Origin: an uncultured Collinsella sp.
GTDB lineage: Bacteria > Actinomycetota > Coriobacteriia > Coriobacteriales > Coriobacteriaceae
Assembly: GCA_900556875.1 (NCBI GenBank)
Contig: USQQ01000025.1
Coordinates: 1-20,152, forward strand
Direction: 5' to 3'
Length of the DNA: 20,152 nt
Positions within the stretch are counted from its first letter, which is position 1. Each line of letters starts with the position of its first letter. The notes under the pieces are model-generated. The model was not told the DNA's origin, searched no databases, and was given only the letters and a program-made list of their open reading frames with translations. The position numbers were made by a program, and so were the translations under genes. Positions 1 to 7,124 of the stretch are shown piece by piece.

Positions 1-1
1 G

Positions 2-1567
2 ATTCGGTCGCACGGAGAGCATTTCCCAGTTGACAAAACTATAGGAACACCCCCCGCGGCATTAGCAGACGGCCTACCGAAACCGGAGCTGGAGAAGTCG
101 TTAACTGTCGACGTCGAAGGCGAAGATTCGCATGCATGGTTCACGGACGATGGTAATTACGCCATCATCGAAGACTATGACCTCGACTGGGACGATGACG
201 GTAATGATTTATATTACGGTTATTCACGGCTTGATCTTAGGAGCGGTGAAGTCACCCCTATTGATTTACCGAAATCCTGTCTATCCGACGTTCGGATTAC
301 TTGGGACAACAAGCATCTTTATTGGCTGGATGACGGGAAAGTCATCGTCTATTCCGTCGAAGATCAAAAACAAGTCGCCCACCCCATACACGCAAAGAAA
401 TCAGATGTTAGCCTCAGCGAGCTTAGTGAAGACGGAAACACCTTAACTGCCTATTGTCCGAATAGCAAATATGGGGAAATATACGTTTTCAATCTGCAAT
501 CAAATGAGAAATCATTTACCTACAAGTTCGAAAAAGATGAAATGGATGCCGTCCTCTCAAAGGATGGAAAGCGCTTGTGTGTCTACTCGAGTCGAAAGCT
601 CAAGATAATCGACATCCCCGATGGCTCCACGTCAATTCAAGAGATGCCAGGCGACGTCCGGTGTGAAACAGTAGCTAGAGCATACGAGTCCGATAAACTA
701 CTCATATGGACCGACAGTGTCGATGATGATCTGTATAGAGCCTATTTAGTCGCAGACTTTGACGGTAACATCGATAAAGCAGCCGACGGTAATAAAATCT
801 GGATCAGTGACGTTAGTGGAAAGTTCGTCCTAGCCAATACTGGCGAAAACTACGACACCATTGTCATCGATTCAAGCACCGGGAAGCAAATCCGCTATAT
901 AGTCAGGAGCGATGACGAAAGCAAGTTTGACATCAGTGACATCTCGAGGAATGGCAATATCGCACTGGCTTCGGTCTCAAACGAGAATTCAACCGTCATT
1001 CGCCTCATTGACACCCAGACAGGCCAGAGGGTCGACTGTAAAATTAAATCGGATAGCTCTTGCATCCCCGAGCTCGTCGATAACGACCAAAAAATCGTTG
1101 TGGACTATTCCGATGCCGAAGACCCCACGAAGATGCACATCGACGTCTACAAGTCGAATATCCACTATAGCCCGATCGAAAAACTCATCTTTTTTGCCCA
1201 AGACAACATGCCAATCGTTGTTGGCGGTGGGATTGCGACTGTCCTGATGATCATCGGCGGCATCGCAGTCGTTTGCATCCGTCGCAAAAAGCGCGCCGCA
1301 GCTCAAACAAGCATCGCTGGCACCGCACCCAAAGCAAAGAAACACAAGCGCAGCCGCCACAAGAAGTATGCCCAGCAGGGACAGGTCGCTCAACAGTCTT
1401 CTGCTGATTCGGCATTTGATACACAATGGCAATCGTCGGGGGAGCCCCTCACAGACATTCCCCAGCAGCCGGTCGCATCTTCTGCCCCGAAATTCTGCCG
1501 CCACTGCGGCACCCCACTCGTACCAGAAGCCAAGTTCTGCCCCAAGTGCGGCCATCCGGTCGAATAG
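2..1567 (+). CDS. 5'-truncated surface protein: propeller-like ectodomain, one membrane helix, C-terminal zinc ribbon
   Basis: The frame is open from position 2 to the stop at 1565-1567 (521 visible codons), so the true start lies outside the window; the ATG at 542 is internal. Visible residues 1 to about 400 are acidic, with repeated short blade-like stretches (LSEDGNTLTAY, LSKDGKRLCVY, ISRNGNIALAS) of the kind found in TolB/WD40-like beta-propellers. Residues about 403-427 (MPIVVGGGIATVLMIIGGIA...) form one hydrophobic helix. It is followed by a strongly basic stretch (RRKKRAAA, KKHKRSRHKK), so by the positive-inside rule the propeller is outside and the tail inside. Residues 498-520 hold a zinc ribbon, FCRHCG...FCPKCG, with two CxxC pairs. 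The signal peptide, if any, is off the window. Codon use is AT-richer than in the genes to the right, suggesting acquired or fast-evolving DNA. Role unknown; envelope sensing or adhesion is only a guess. Confidence 0.85.
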   Translation: MRSHGEHFPVDKTIGTPPAALADGLPKPELEKSLTVDVEGEDSHAWFTDDGNYAIIEDYDLDWDDDGNDLYYGYSRLDLRSGEVTPIDLPKSCLSDVRITWDNKHLYWLDDGKVIVYSVEDQKQVAHPIHAKKSDVSLSELSEDGNTLTAYCPNSKYGEIYVFNLQSNEKSFTYKFEKDEMDAVLSKDGKRLCVYSSRKLKIIDIPDGSTSIQEMPGDVRCETVARAYESDKLLIWTDSVDDDLYRAYLVADFDGNIDKAADGNKIWISDVSGKFVLANTGENYDTIVIDSSTGKQIRYIVRSDDESKFDISDISRNGNIALASVSNENSTVIRLIDTQTGQRVDCKIKSDSSCIPELVDNDQKIVVDYSDAEDPTKMHIDVYKSNIHYSPIEKLIFFAQDNMPIVVGGGIATVLMIIGGIAVVCIRRKKRAAAQTSIAGTAPKAKKHKRSRHKKYAQQGQVAQQSSADSAFDTQWQSSGEPLTDIPQQPVASSAPKFCRHCGTPLVPEAKFCPKCGHPVE

Positions 1568-1596
1568 CATCTGACAAGCAAACCCACAGCCAAATC

Positions 1597-1624
1597 GGGC
1601 CGCCTCTCACGGGACGGCCCTTTT
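1597..1624 (+). terminator. Rho-independent terminator of the zinc-ribbon protein gene
   Basis: GGGCCG (1597-1602) pairs with CGGCCC (1615-1620) and TTTT follows directly at 1621-1624. It begins 30 bases after the stop codon at 1567. The stem is only 6 bp but all G/C. Confidence 0.75.
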
Positions 1625-1688
1625 ACTTGGAAGACCAGCGAACGAAACTGTCGTGGACGAGCACCAAGTTGCTCATGACAGATCGGAC

Positions 1689-1858
1689 GGAAACTGCATC
1701 CCGTTTTGAGGCCCCAAACTGGGTCGCAGTTTCCGGTTGAGCCCTGTTTGGGAAAGCATATCCCGTTCTGAGCCGATATTCCGGGTCGTAGTTTCCGCTA
1801 GAGGCCCCAACCGGAAAGCGCATCCCAGAATTCGACCAAATTGCGGGTCGCACTTTCC
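1689..1858. repeat. 62-bp-period palindromic array 1 (three units)
   Basis: Three units each consist of an arm GGAAANNGCATCCC, an 18-bp variable centre and the inverse arm GGGTCGNANTTTCC, separated by 16-bp variable linkers. Forward arms start at 1689, 1751 and 1813; inverse arms start at 1721, 1783 and 1845, so the period is exactly 62 bp. Arms within a unit partly co-vary (GGAAACTGC with GCAGTTTCC; GGAAAGCGC with GCACTTTCC), as expected for a selected stem. The array fills the space between two converging terminators. No open frame of interest crosses it. The same repeat occurs around 16.64-18.19 kb. Confidence 0.9.
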
Positions 1859-1880
1859 GGGGCTAAGCTGTAGCTCGCAT

Positions 1881-1913
1881 AAAAAACGGGTGCAGACCGA
1901 AGTCCGCACCCGT
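1881..1913 (-). terminator. Rho-independent terminator of galU
   Basis: On the minus strand ACGGGTGC and GCACCCGT (1906-1913 and 1886-1893) form a perfect 8-bp stem with a 12-nt loop, followed by a run of six T (complement of 1881-1886). It lies 20 bases past the galU stop. Confidence 0.9.
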
Positions 1914-1933
1914 AAATGTCGATGACCGAAGGC

Positions 1934-2851
1934 TTACTTGCGCATCAAGCCGCCGCGCTCGTCGATAGCGTCCCAGAAGGCGCTGGCAAAGCGAGGATCG
2001 CTTGCGGCCATGAGGGCGTTGGTGGCCATCCAGCCAGACGGGGTACCGGTGTCGTAGCCCGAGAGCGGGTCGATGACGACAGCGTACATGGCCTCGCGGT
2101 CGAGCGAGCGGGCCATGGCGTCGGTAAGCTGGATCTCGCCGCCCTTACCGGCCTGCTGGTCGGCGAGCAGGTCCATGACCAGCGGGCTCAGCAGGTAACG
2201 GCCGACGATGTACAGGTTGGACGGAGCCGCCTCGGGAGCAGGCTTCTCGACCAGACCGCCGATGCGCCAAACGGCACCGGGCTCGTCATCGGCAGCATTC
2301 TCGAAGCCCTCGAGAGAGCCCACGCGATCACCGGCGATGACGCCATAGCGGCTGACTTCCTCGGGAGCGCACGCGGCAACGGCGATAACCGAAGCGCCAC
2401 CGTGCTCCTTGGAAACGGCGAGCATCTTGTCGCAGATGTCGCGGTTAGGCACAACGTAGTCGCCCAGAAGAACCAGGAAGTTCTCCCCTGCCACGGCGTC
2501 GGCAGCAGAGCGGATAGCATGGCCGAGGCCCTTGGGCTCGTACTGATAACGGAAGTCGACCGGCATACCGCCAGCGTGGGCGACGGCATCGGCATAGGCG
2601 TTCTTGCCGCGCTCGCGCAGCAGGTTCTCGAGCGAGCGATCGGGCTGGAAGTAGCTCAGCAGCTCGGGCTTACCGGGAGAGGTAACGATGATGGCGTCGT
2701 CGACCTCCTCGGGGTCGAGTGCTTCCTCAACGACATACTGAATGACCGGCTTGTCGAGCACCGGCAACATCTCTTTGGGCGTGCACTTAGTGCCAGGCAG
2801 AAAACGCGTGCCAAGACCGGCGGCGGGGATGATTGCCTTCATATTATTCAA
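1934..2851 (-). CDS. galU: UTP-glucose-1-phosphate uridylyltransferase
   Basis: GalU makes UDP-glucose from UTP and glucose-1-phosphate in the cytoplasm, feeding cell-wall glycans, exopolysaccharide and galactose metabolism. The N-terminus has the nucleotidyltransferase signature AAGLGTRFLPGTK followed by PKEMLPVLDKPVIQYVVEEAL (residues about 10-45). Later landmarks are GLGHAIRSA, the LLGDYVV metal-binding region, GLVEKP and GEIQLTDA. The length of 305 aa is usual for bacterial GalU. The start is ambiguous: TTG at 2851 sits about 5 nt after AAAGGA, whereas ATG at 2842 (MKAIIPAAG, the more usual N-terminus) lies about 13 nt from it. The difference is three residues. TKCTPKE replaces the more common TKAxPKE. 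It lies downstream of rplJL, behind the rplL terminator, and has its own terminator, so it is probably monocistronic. Confidence 0.95.
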   Translation of the reverse strand: MNNMKAIIPAAGLGTRFLPGTKCTPKEMLPVLDKPVIQYVVEEALDPEEVDDAIIVTSPGKPELLSYFQPDRSLENLLRERGKNAYADAVAHAGGMPVDFRYQYEPKGLGHAIRSAADAVAGENFLVLLGDYVVPNRDICDKMLAVSKEHGGASVIAVAACAPEEVSRYGVIAGDRVGSLEGFENAADDEPGAVWRIGGLVEKPAPEAAPSNLYIVGRYLLSPLVMDLLADQQAGKGGEIQLTDAMARSLDREAMYAVVIDPLSGYDTGTPSGWMATNALMAASDPRFASAFWDAIDERGGLMRK

Positions 2852-3094
2852 GGATCCTTTCGCAGGCGCAGAATGCGCCCCATGCGTGCGGCACGGCGGC
2901 CGCAGACCAAATTGCGATACCGAAGTATCTTACCGCCGAAGACATACGTCGCCGTAAGGCAAACGCAATTCTTCAGCAGGTCAACGCAAATTATTGCTCG
3001 AATGGTGCAATTTTGCGCCCCAGCGGCAACGGGATTGGCACGGCGAAGACAACGGTGTTCTGCGTTCCGAGCAATGGGGATGAGGGGCCAAAAC
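2852..3094 (-). other. galU leader/promoter region with two small hairpins
   Basis: No gene is supported between galU and the rplL terminator. Read on the minus strand, it holds a GATAC-TTCG-GTATC hairpin (2916-2929, a C(UUCG)G tetraloop) and a GGCGCA-TTC-TGCGCC hairpin (2865-2879) just before the galU ribosome binding site. TTGACC occurs at about 2980 on the minus strand, but I see no convincing -10 at the right distance, so the galU promoter is not placed. Confidence 0.35.
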
Positions 3095-3128
3095 AAAAAA
3101 GACGGGGCTCGCATAGCGAGTCCCGTCT
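3095..3128 (-). terminator. Rho-independent terminator of rplJL
   Basis: On the minus strand AGACGGGACTCG pairs with CGAGCCCCGTCT (one mismatch or wobble) around a 5-nt loop, followed by TTTTTT then GTTT. It lies about 30 bases after the rplL stop and separates rplJL from galU. Confidence 0.9.
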
Positions 3129-3155
3129 GCAAAGAAATCTGGCGAGAAAGCCTGA

Positions 3156-3533
3156 TTACTTGAGGGTGACAGCAGCGCCAGCAGCCTCGAGCTTCTCCTT
3201 GGCAGCCTCGGCGTCCTCCTTCTTGGCACCCTCGAGAACAGCCTTGGGAGCGCCCTCGACGACCTCCTTGGCCTCCTTCAGGCCAAGGTTGGTGAGCTCA
3301 CGGACGGCCTTGATGACCTGGATCTTGTTGTCGCCGAAGCCCTCGAGCACGACGTCAAACTCGGTCTTCTCCTCGGCCTCAGCAGCGCCAGCAGCAGGAG
3401 CGGCGACAACAGCGGCAGGAGCAGCGGCGGAAACGCCGAAGGTGTCCTCGATAGCCTTGACGAGCTCGGAAGCCTCGAGAAGGGTCATTTCCTTAAGAGC
3501 ATCGATGATCTCATCGGTGGTAAGCTTAGCCAT
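3156..3533 (-). CDS. rplL: 50S ribosomal protein L7/L12
   Basis: L7/L12 forms the flexible ribosomal stalk that recruits translation factors; dimers bind the C-terminal helix of L10. The 125-aa product begins MAKLTTDEIIDALKEMTLLE (N-terminal dimerisation and L10-binding domain, 1-32). It continues with an Ala/Pro-rich hinge (about 38-52) and a C-terminal domain EKTEFDVVLEGFGDNKIQVIK...LGLKEAKEVVEGAP...AKEKLEAAGA, all standard for the family. The ATG at 3533 is chosen because AAAGGA lies 8 nt upstream; the open frame extends further but without family similarity. rplJ lies 102 bp upstream, with a small GCGGCG-CGCCGC hairpin (3605-3620) between them that may tune the extra L12 synthesis. Confidence 0.97.
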   Translation of the reverse strand: MAKLTTDEIIDALKEMTLLEASELVKAIEDTFGVSAAAPAAVVAAPAAGAAEAEEKTEFDVVLEGFGDNKIQVIKAVRELTNLGLKEAKEVVEGAPKAVLEGAKKEDAEAAKEKLEAAGAAVTLK

Positions 3534-3635
3534 TTCTAAGTCCTTTCGGTTTCCGTGCCTGTGCACGGAGATCAGTTAAAACACAGCGCGAATGCGCCTG
3601 GGGTGCGGCGTTGCCGCCGCGGGTGAAAACAGCGA

Positions 3636-4157
3636 CTAGGCTGCCTTCTGCTCGGAGACCTGCTGGATCGAACGAGCGAGACCAGAGGAAACGCCGTTGA
3701 CGCAGACAGCGATGTCGCGAGCGAAACCGGAGATGAGACCGGCGATCTGGCCGAGAAGCTGATCCTTGGTGGGCAGCTCGGCGATAGCCTTAACATCATC
3801 AGCGGAAACGGCCTTGCCGTCGGAGATACCGCCCTTGATCTCAAGGACGCCCTTGGACTTAGCAGAGAAGTCCTTGAGGGCCTTAGCGGCCTCGACCGGC
3901 TCGGTCTCGTAGAACACATAAGCGACGGGGCCGGCGAGGATCTCGTCGAGCTCGGGCTGCTCCTGGTTCTTGAGAGCGATCTTGACCAGGTTGTTCTTGT
4001 AGACCTTCATCTCGGCGCCGCACTCGCGAAGCTGATGACGCAGCTCCTGAGCCTGCTTAACCGTCAGACCGTTGTAGTTGACGACGAACAGACCGGCGTT
4101 CTCGGCGATACGGGACTCGATCTCTGCAACCTTGTCGATTTTGTACTGCTGGGGCAT
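3636..4157 (-). CDS. rplJ: 50S ribosomal protein L10
   Basis: L10 anchors the L7/L12 stalk to 23S rRNA and, bound to L12, represses its own operon. The 173-aa product has the typical N-terminus (MPQQYKIDKVAEIESRIAEN, then GLFVVNYNGLTVKQAQELRHQLR), VYKNNLVKIAL at about 50-60, a central domain with GPVAYVF, and a C-terminal helix that binds L12. The start at 4157 has GGAGG 8 nt upstream. The gene is first in the rplJ-rplL operon and is preceded by an attenuated L10 leader and a strong promoter. Neither rplK-rplA (usually upstream) nor rpoB (usually downstream) is adjacent: an aminotransferase and galU flank the pair. Confidence 0.97.
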   Translation of the reverse strand: MPQQYKIDKVAEIESRIAENAGLFVVNYNGLTVKQAQELRHQLRECGAEMKVYKNNLVKIALKNQEQPELDEILAGPVAYVFYETEPVEAAKALKDFSAKSKGVLEIKGGISDGKAVSADDVKAIAELPTKDQLLGQIAGLISGFARDIAVCVNGVSSGLARSIQQVSEQKAA

Positions 4158-4222
4158 GAATTACACCTCCTCAAATTCTTTCCGGGCACGGTCCGCCACA
4201 AGGACGTGACGGGGGCATGTCC

Positions 4223-4259
4223 AAAAAGAAAGCCCCCGCGCTGCATGAGCGACGGGGGC
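4223..4259 (-). terminator. Attenuator in the rplJ leader
   Basis: On the minus strand GCCCCCG (4259-4253) pairs with CGGGGGC (4238-4232) around a 14-nt loop that itself contains GCGCTGCATGAGC-like pairing, followed by TTTCTTTTT (4231-4223). It lies 65 nt upstream of the rplJ ATG and downstream of the rplJ promoter, so it acts inside the leader. A second copy of the first arm (GCCCCCGTC, minus strand about 4216-4208) follows the T-run and could take part in alternative pairing. Confidence 0.85.
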
Positions 4260-4365
4260 GAGAAGACATATCTACTCGACCACCTCGGCTGGCGGGATAT
4301 CCCATTAAGCTTGCGGGCGATGCCCGTTTGCACCGGCTGTCTCTGGCAGCGGATTCGTGCGTGAA
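4223..4365 (-). ncRNA. L10 leader (cis-regulatory RNA of rplJL)
   Basis: Between the promoter and rplJ the minus-strand leader holds TGCCAGAGACAGCCGGTG, then TTAATGGGATATCCCGCC and AGCCGAGGTGGTCG. This order (CCAGAGACAGC...TTAA...CCGCCxxCCGAGGT) matches what I recall of the L10 leader family, in which L10-L12 binds a kink-turn RNA. It ends in an intrinsic terminator placed before the gene, as expected for an attenuator. Recognition is by motif only; a covariance-model search was not run. Confidence 0.8.
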
Positions 4366-4373
4366 CCGAAAGT

Positions 4374-4402
4374 ATTATGGCGGGGACCCCGGCGTCGGTC
4401 AA
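4374..4402 (-). promoter_or_regulatory. rplJL promoter
   Basis: On the minus strand TTGACC (4402-4397) and CATAAT (4379-4374) are separated by exactly 17 bp, a near-consensus housekeeping promoter. Transcription would begin near 4366 and give a leader of about 208 nt before rplJ. Both boxes lie within the left end of the palindrome described separately. Confidence 0.85.
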
Positions 4403-4625
4403 CGGAAATCCGGGCTGCACACAATTCCACCATCCGGCACGCTCCGCCGAAGGCCAGGCGCAAGGTTTTCGCTCGGTCAAGTCCTGGGCTCGCACGAAGG
4501 CCACATTAAGTGGCCTTCGGCTCGTGCGGAATCTACGAAAACCTTGCGCCTGGCCTTCGGCGGCGCGTGCCTGCGTTGACTTTGGGCAGCCCGGGTTTTC
4601 GTTGGCTGACGCCCCCACTCATAAT
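4374..4625. repeat. Large imperfect palindrome carrying the rplJ promoter
   Basis: The interval folds on itself about a centre near 4504. A perfect 27-bp inverted repeat (4445-4471 with 4536-4562) surrounds an inner stem CGCACGAAGGCCAC (4491-4504) and GTGGCCTTCGGCTCGTGCG (4510-4528). The outer arms (4391-4420 with about 4584-4613) are imperfect: GGCGTCGGTCAACGGAAATCCGGGCTGC against the inverse GCAGCCCGGGTTTTCGTTGGCTGACGCC. The ends are TATTATGGC and CATAATG, so a diverged copy of the -35/-10 region (TTGGCT...CATAAT, 5 bp shorter) faces rightward. No gene is supported here. It could be a non-autonomous mobile element, a duplicated promoter region or a bidirectional terminator. Confidence 0.8.
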
Positions 4626-4663
4626 GCTTGGGTCGGTGGGCTGATGCGTTGCGTCCCGTTGGG

Positions 4664-5800
4664 CTATAAGGTTGAAATGAAGGTGGACAGGCGGGTTAGG
4701 CCTTCGTCAAGGTCTTTGTCGGAGACGCAGTAGCTGAGGCGGATGTGGCCTTCGGTGCCGAAGCAGTCGCCCGGGACTAGGGCTACGTTGGCCTCTTTGA
4801 TGGCTTTGATGCAGAAGGCTTCGCTTGTTAGGCCGAATTGCTTAATGCTGGGGAAGGCGTAGAAGGCGCCTGCTGGTTCTACTACGTCGAGGCCCATGGC
4901 GTCTAAGGCTGCGAGCACGCGTTCGCGGCGGGCTCGGTAGACTTCGAGCATGGGGGTTGGGTCCACGGTGAGTGCCGTGCGGGCGGCGTCCATCTCGAAG
5001 GAGACGGCGCTCGATACTAGGTATTGGTGGGCCTTTGCGATCTCGGCGATGACGGGGGCTGCGGCTGCGAGCCAACCCAAGCGCCAGCCGGTCATGGCCC
5101 AGGGCTTGGAGAAGCTCTCGATGACTACCGTCTGCTCGCGCAGTTCTGGGTGTCGCTGGGCAAAGCGCTCGTAGCCGTCCGCGTAGACCAAGCGGTTGTA
5201 TACGTCGTCGCAAACCACGTAGATGCCCGCCTGGTCTGCCACGCGCGCCACGGCGTCGAGCGACGCCGTATTGAGGATGCAACCCGTAGGATTGTTGGGC
5301 GAGCAGATGACGATGGCCTTGGTCGCCGGCGTAACGCAAGCGCGCAGCGCTTCCTCATCGATCTGGAATTGCGCAGGCTCCGTATCCAAAAAGACCGCCT
5401 TGGCGTGGTTGGCCACGACGATGCTTTCGTACAGGCCAAAGGCCGGCGTGGGGATAATGACCTCGTCGCCGGGGTTGAGCATAGCCATGAATGTTGCCGA
5501 CAGGGCCTCGGTCGCGCCATCAGTCAGGATGACCTCGTCGGCCGAAAACGCAAGGCCCGCGTCCCCCATGTAGGCAGATAACGCCTCGCGCAGGGCGGGG
5601 CGACCGTTGTTCGGCGGATAGTGCGTGTCGCCGCGGCCCAGTGCGGCGGTCACCTCGGCGCTAATCACATCGGGCGTGGGAAAATCGGGCTCGCCGAGCG
5701 CGAGCGCGATGCACCCCGGGTGCTGGGCAGCGAGCGCGTTTATCCGACGGATGCCGGAGGGCTTGAGCGTGGCAAGCGAGGTATTCATGGGCAGACGCAT
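4664..5800 (-). CDS. Class I/II pyridoxal-phosphate aminotransferase
   Basis: A cytoplasmic fold-type I aminotransferase, closest in feel to the aspartate/aromatic aminotransferase (AspC/PatA-like) subgroup; the substrate cannot be read from sequence. Seen: LALGEPDFPTPDVI (33-46), THYPPNNGRPALREA (59-73), TDGATEALSATF (93-104, phosphate contact), SPNNPTGCIL (167-176), CDDVYNRLVY (197-206, D198 for the pyridine N), and the PLP lysine K232 in SFSKPWAMTGWRLGW. R354 in GHIRLSYC fits the carboxylate-binding arginine. The length of 378 aa is normal. The start at 5800 has AAAGGA 7 nt upstream; M5 is a possible alternative. It is divergent from the gene at 5894. No strong terminator follows; the palindrome begins 39 bases past the stop. 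Confidence 0.93.
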   Translation of the reverse strand: MRLPMNTSLATLKPSGIRRINALAAQHPGCIALALGEPDFPTPDVISAEVTAALGRGDTHYPPNNGRPALREALSAYMGDAGLAFSADEVILTDGATEALSATFMAMLNPGDEVIIPTPAFGLYESIVVANHAKAVFLDTEPAQFQIDEEALRACVTPATKAIVICSPNNPTGCILNTASLDAVARVADQAGIYVVCDDVYNRLVYADGYERFAQRHPELREQTVVIESFSKPWAMTGWRLGWLAAAAPVIAEIAKAHQYLVSSAVSFEMDAARTALTVDPTPMLEVYRARRERVLAALDAMGLDVVEPAGAFYAFPSIKQFGLTSEAFCIKAIKEANVALVPGDCFGTEGHIRLSYCVSDKDLDEGLTRLSTFISTL

Positions 5801-5893
5801 GGCGTTCCTTTCGTAAGGGTTGCACTAGGATAGCGCGCCCGCGCGCCGCCGGACGGTGTAACCTAAACGGAAACGAGCCGGAAAGGAGATGGC

Positions 5894-6556
5894 ATGGAGA
5901 CGACCGCGCGCGGCGATGTACCAAAAACGCTGCAAACCATTGCGTATATCAGCATTCCCAATAGCGCCGATCTTGAGTTTTTGCTTTGGGACCTGCAGGA
6001 TGCCATCGCCGCCTATGCACAGCTTTCCGGCACTACACTCCCCCTCCCAGTCGACTTGAAGGCAAATGACGCCGGCAGCGTTGCCGATGGCATCGTGCTG
6101 GCCATTGAAGATGTGGCTGACGATGAGACGTTGACAGCTATCGAGCAGACGCTTGAGCGCTTTGGCGGTACGGGAACGCGCGTCTATGCCGCGATTCGAG
6201 CCGCACAAGAGGGCACTGAGCAGGCGCGTGGGGCCGCCGTTCGCCTGCACAAGGCATGTGAGCGCCATGACCAATTGTGGTGTGGCGGCGTTGCCATCTG
6301 CGCCGGCAGCGGCATTGCGGCGCTTCGTCGCTCCCCGCGCATGGGACTCTTGCGGCGACCGTTTTCGGAAGCGATGGATAAGCTTGTGGGCGCTGTGCGC
6401 ATGGGCTGCTCCGTCAAGCATGCACAGCGACTTGGCGGTGGCAATGCCGCCAACGTCGACGCCGACGGCATGGTTTGCGCCGAGCCAGCCGTGCCCGCGC
6501 CGATCTGGCGAGGCGTTCTAAAACGTCTGGGCACCCACGCTCAAACAAAAATCTAA
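5894..6556 (+). CDS. Hypothetical protein, possibly flavodoxin-like
   Basis: A 220-aa protein I do not recognise. AAAGGAG lies 8 nt before the ATG. It has no signal peptide or membrane helix. The first 110 residues alternate hydrophobic strands and helices (TIAYISIPNSADLEFLLWDLQDAIAAY; GIVLAIEDVADDETLTAIEQTLERFG; TRVYAAIRAAQEG). The second half has WCGGVAICAGSGIAAL followed by MGLLRRPFSEAMDKLVGAVRMGCSV. This loosely resembles the tail of flavodoxin-like or FMN-reductase proteins, but no FMN-binding motif is clear, so the link is weak. It is divergent from the aminotransferase (93-bp shared upstream region) and ends 1 bp short of the converging glycosylase gene, with no terminator visible between them. 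Confidence 0.75.
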   Translation: METTARGDVPKTLQTIAYISIPNSADLEFLLWDLQDAIAAYAQLSGTTLPLPVDLKANDAGSVADGIVLAIEDVADDETLTAIEQTLERFGGTGTRVYAAIRAAQEGTEQARGAAVRLHKACERHDQLWCGGVAICAGSGIAALRRSPRMGLLRRPFSEAMDKLVGAVRMGCSVKHAQRLGGGNAANVDADGMVCAEPAVPAPIWRGVLKRLGTHAQTKI

Positions 6557-6557
6557 A

Positions 6558-7121
6558 TTAAATAACAGCCCAGTCAACGGCTTCGTGCCAACGCTCAACA
6601 AGACGCTCCAGGCGCCAGGCCGCATTGGCGGGACTTGTCGAGGGCAGGACGATAGCGGGCAGCCCGGTGTGTTCTTGTAGATAGCGCTTGTAGAGCCGGC
6701 CAGCTGTACCACCGTTGCATATCACCTGCTCAATGGGGGCTGCGCCGGTAATGCGCTCGATATGTGCCGGCACAACGTTGCGAATGCTCGCGTCGCTCGA
6801 GCCCTTAATGTCGCAACTCTCGATCACATCCCACAGGCCCACGCCGCCGTTCAGCAGCATAGATCGCTTGGCAGCAATGGAGGCATCGAGTGTCGCGGGC
6901 TCACCGCTTGCCAAAGGATCGCCCTCGTTGGGCGGCACAGGCACACCGAGGCACGCAGCCATCACACGCCAAAAGCGATTCTGAGGGTTGCCGTAATAAA
7001 AGGCATTTGCACGCGAGAGCACCGAGGGAAACGACCCCAGCACCAAAACGCGCGAGCGCTGGTCGAACACAGGCTCAAACCCATGCTCAATATGTTGATA
7101 GTCCTCGTCAGACACGGCCAT
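6558..7121 (-). CDS. DNA-deoxyinosine / uracil-DNA glycosylase superfamily protein
   Basis: A 187-aa base-excision repair enzyme that by family would remove deaminated bases (hypoxanthine or uracil) from DNA. Family marks are VLVLGSFPSVLS (25-36), FYYGNPQNRFWRV (41-53), GLWDVI (95-100), and LPSTSPANA near the C-terminus (159-167), the position of the catalytic loop in this superfamily. This combination is what I know from the DNA-deoxyinosine glycosylase group rather than UDG family 1. It lies 3 bp after the stop of the GH13 gene on the same strand, so the two are probably co-transcribed and translationally coupled; no functional link is obvious. ATG at 7121 is the only sensible start. Confidence 0.88.
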   Translation of the reverse strand: MAVSDEDYQHIEHGFEPVFDQRSRVLVLGSFPSVLSRANAFYYGNPQNRFWRVMAACLGVPVPPNEGDPLASGEPATLDASIAAKRSMLLNGGVGLWDVIESCDIKGSSDASIRNVVPAHIERITGAAPIEQVICNGGTAGRLYKRYLQEHTGLPAIVLPSTSPANAAWRLERLVERWHEAVDWAVI

Positions 7122-7124
7122 GGG

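Noticed and set aside
132..446. Plus-strand open frame in the first 450 bases
   Set aside because: It overlaps in another frame the continuous frame that starts at position 2 and leads into the propeller/zinc-ribbon protein.
1689..1858. CRISPR array
   Set aside because: The spacing is regular, but the 14-bp motifs alternate in orientation, differ between units and have 16-18-bp fillers that are partly palindromic; no cas genes are present.
1916..3163. Plus-strand open frame opposite galU
   Set aside because: Antisense to a well-conserved enzyme and runs through two minus-strand terminators.
4064..4618. Minus-strand open frame through the rplJ leader and palindrome
   Set aside because: It covers the promoter, leader RNA and inverted repeat and overlaps rplJ out of frame.
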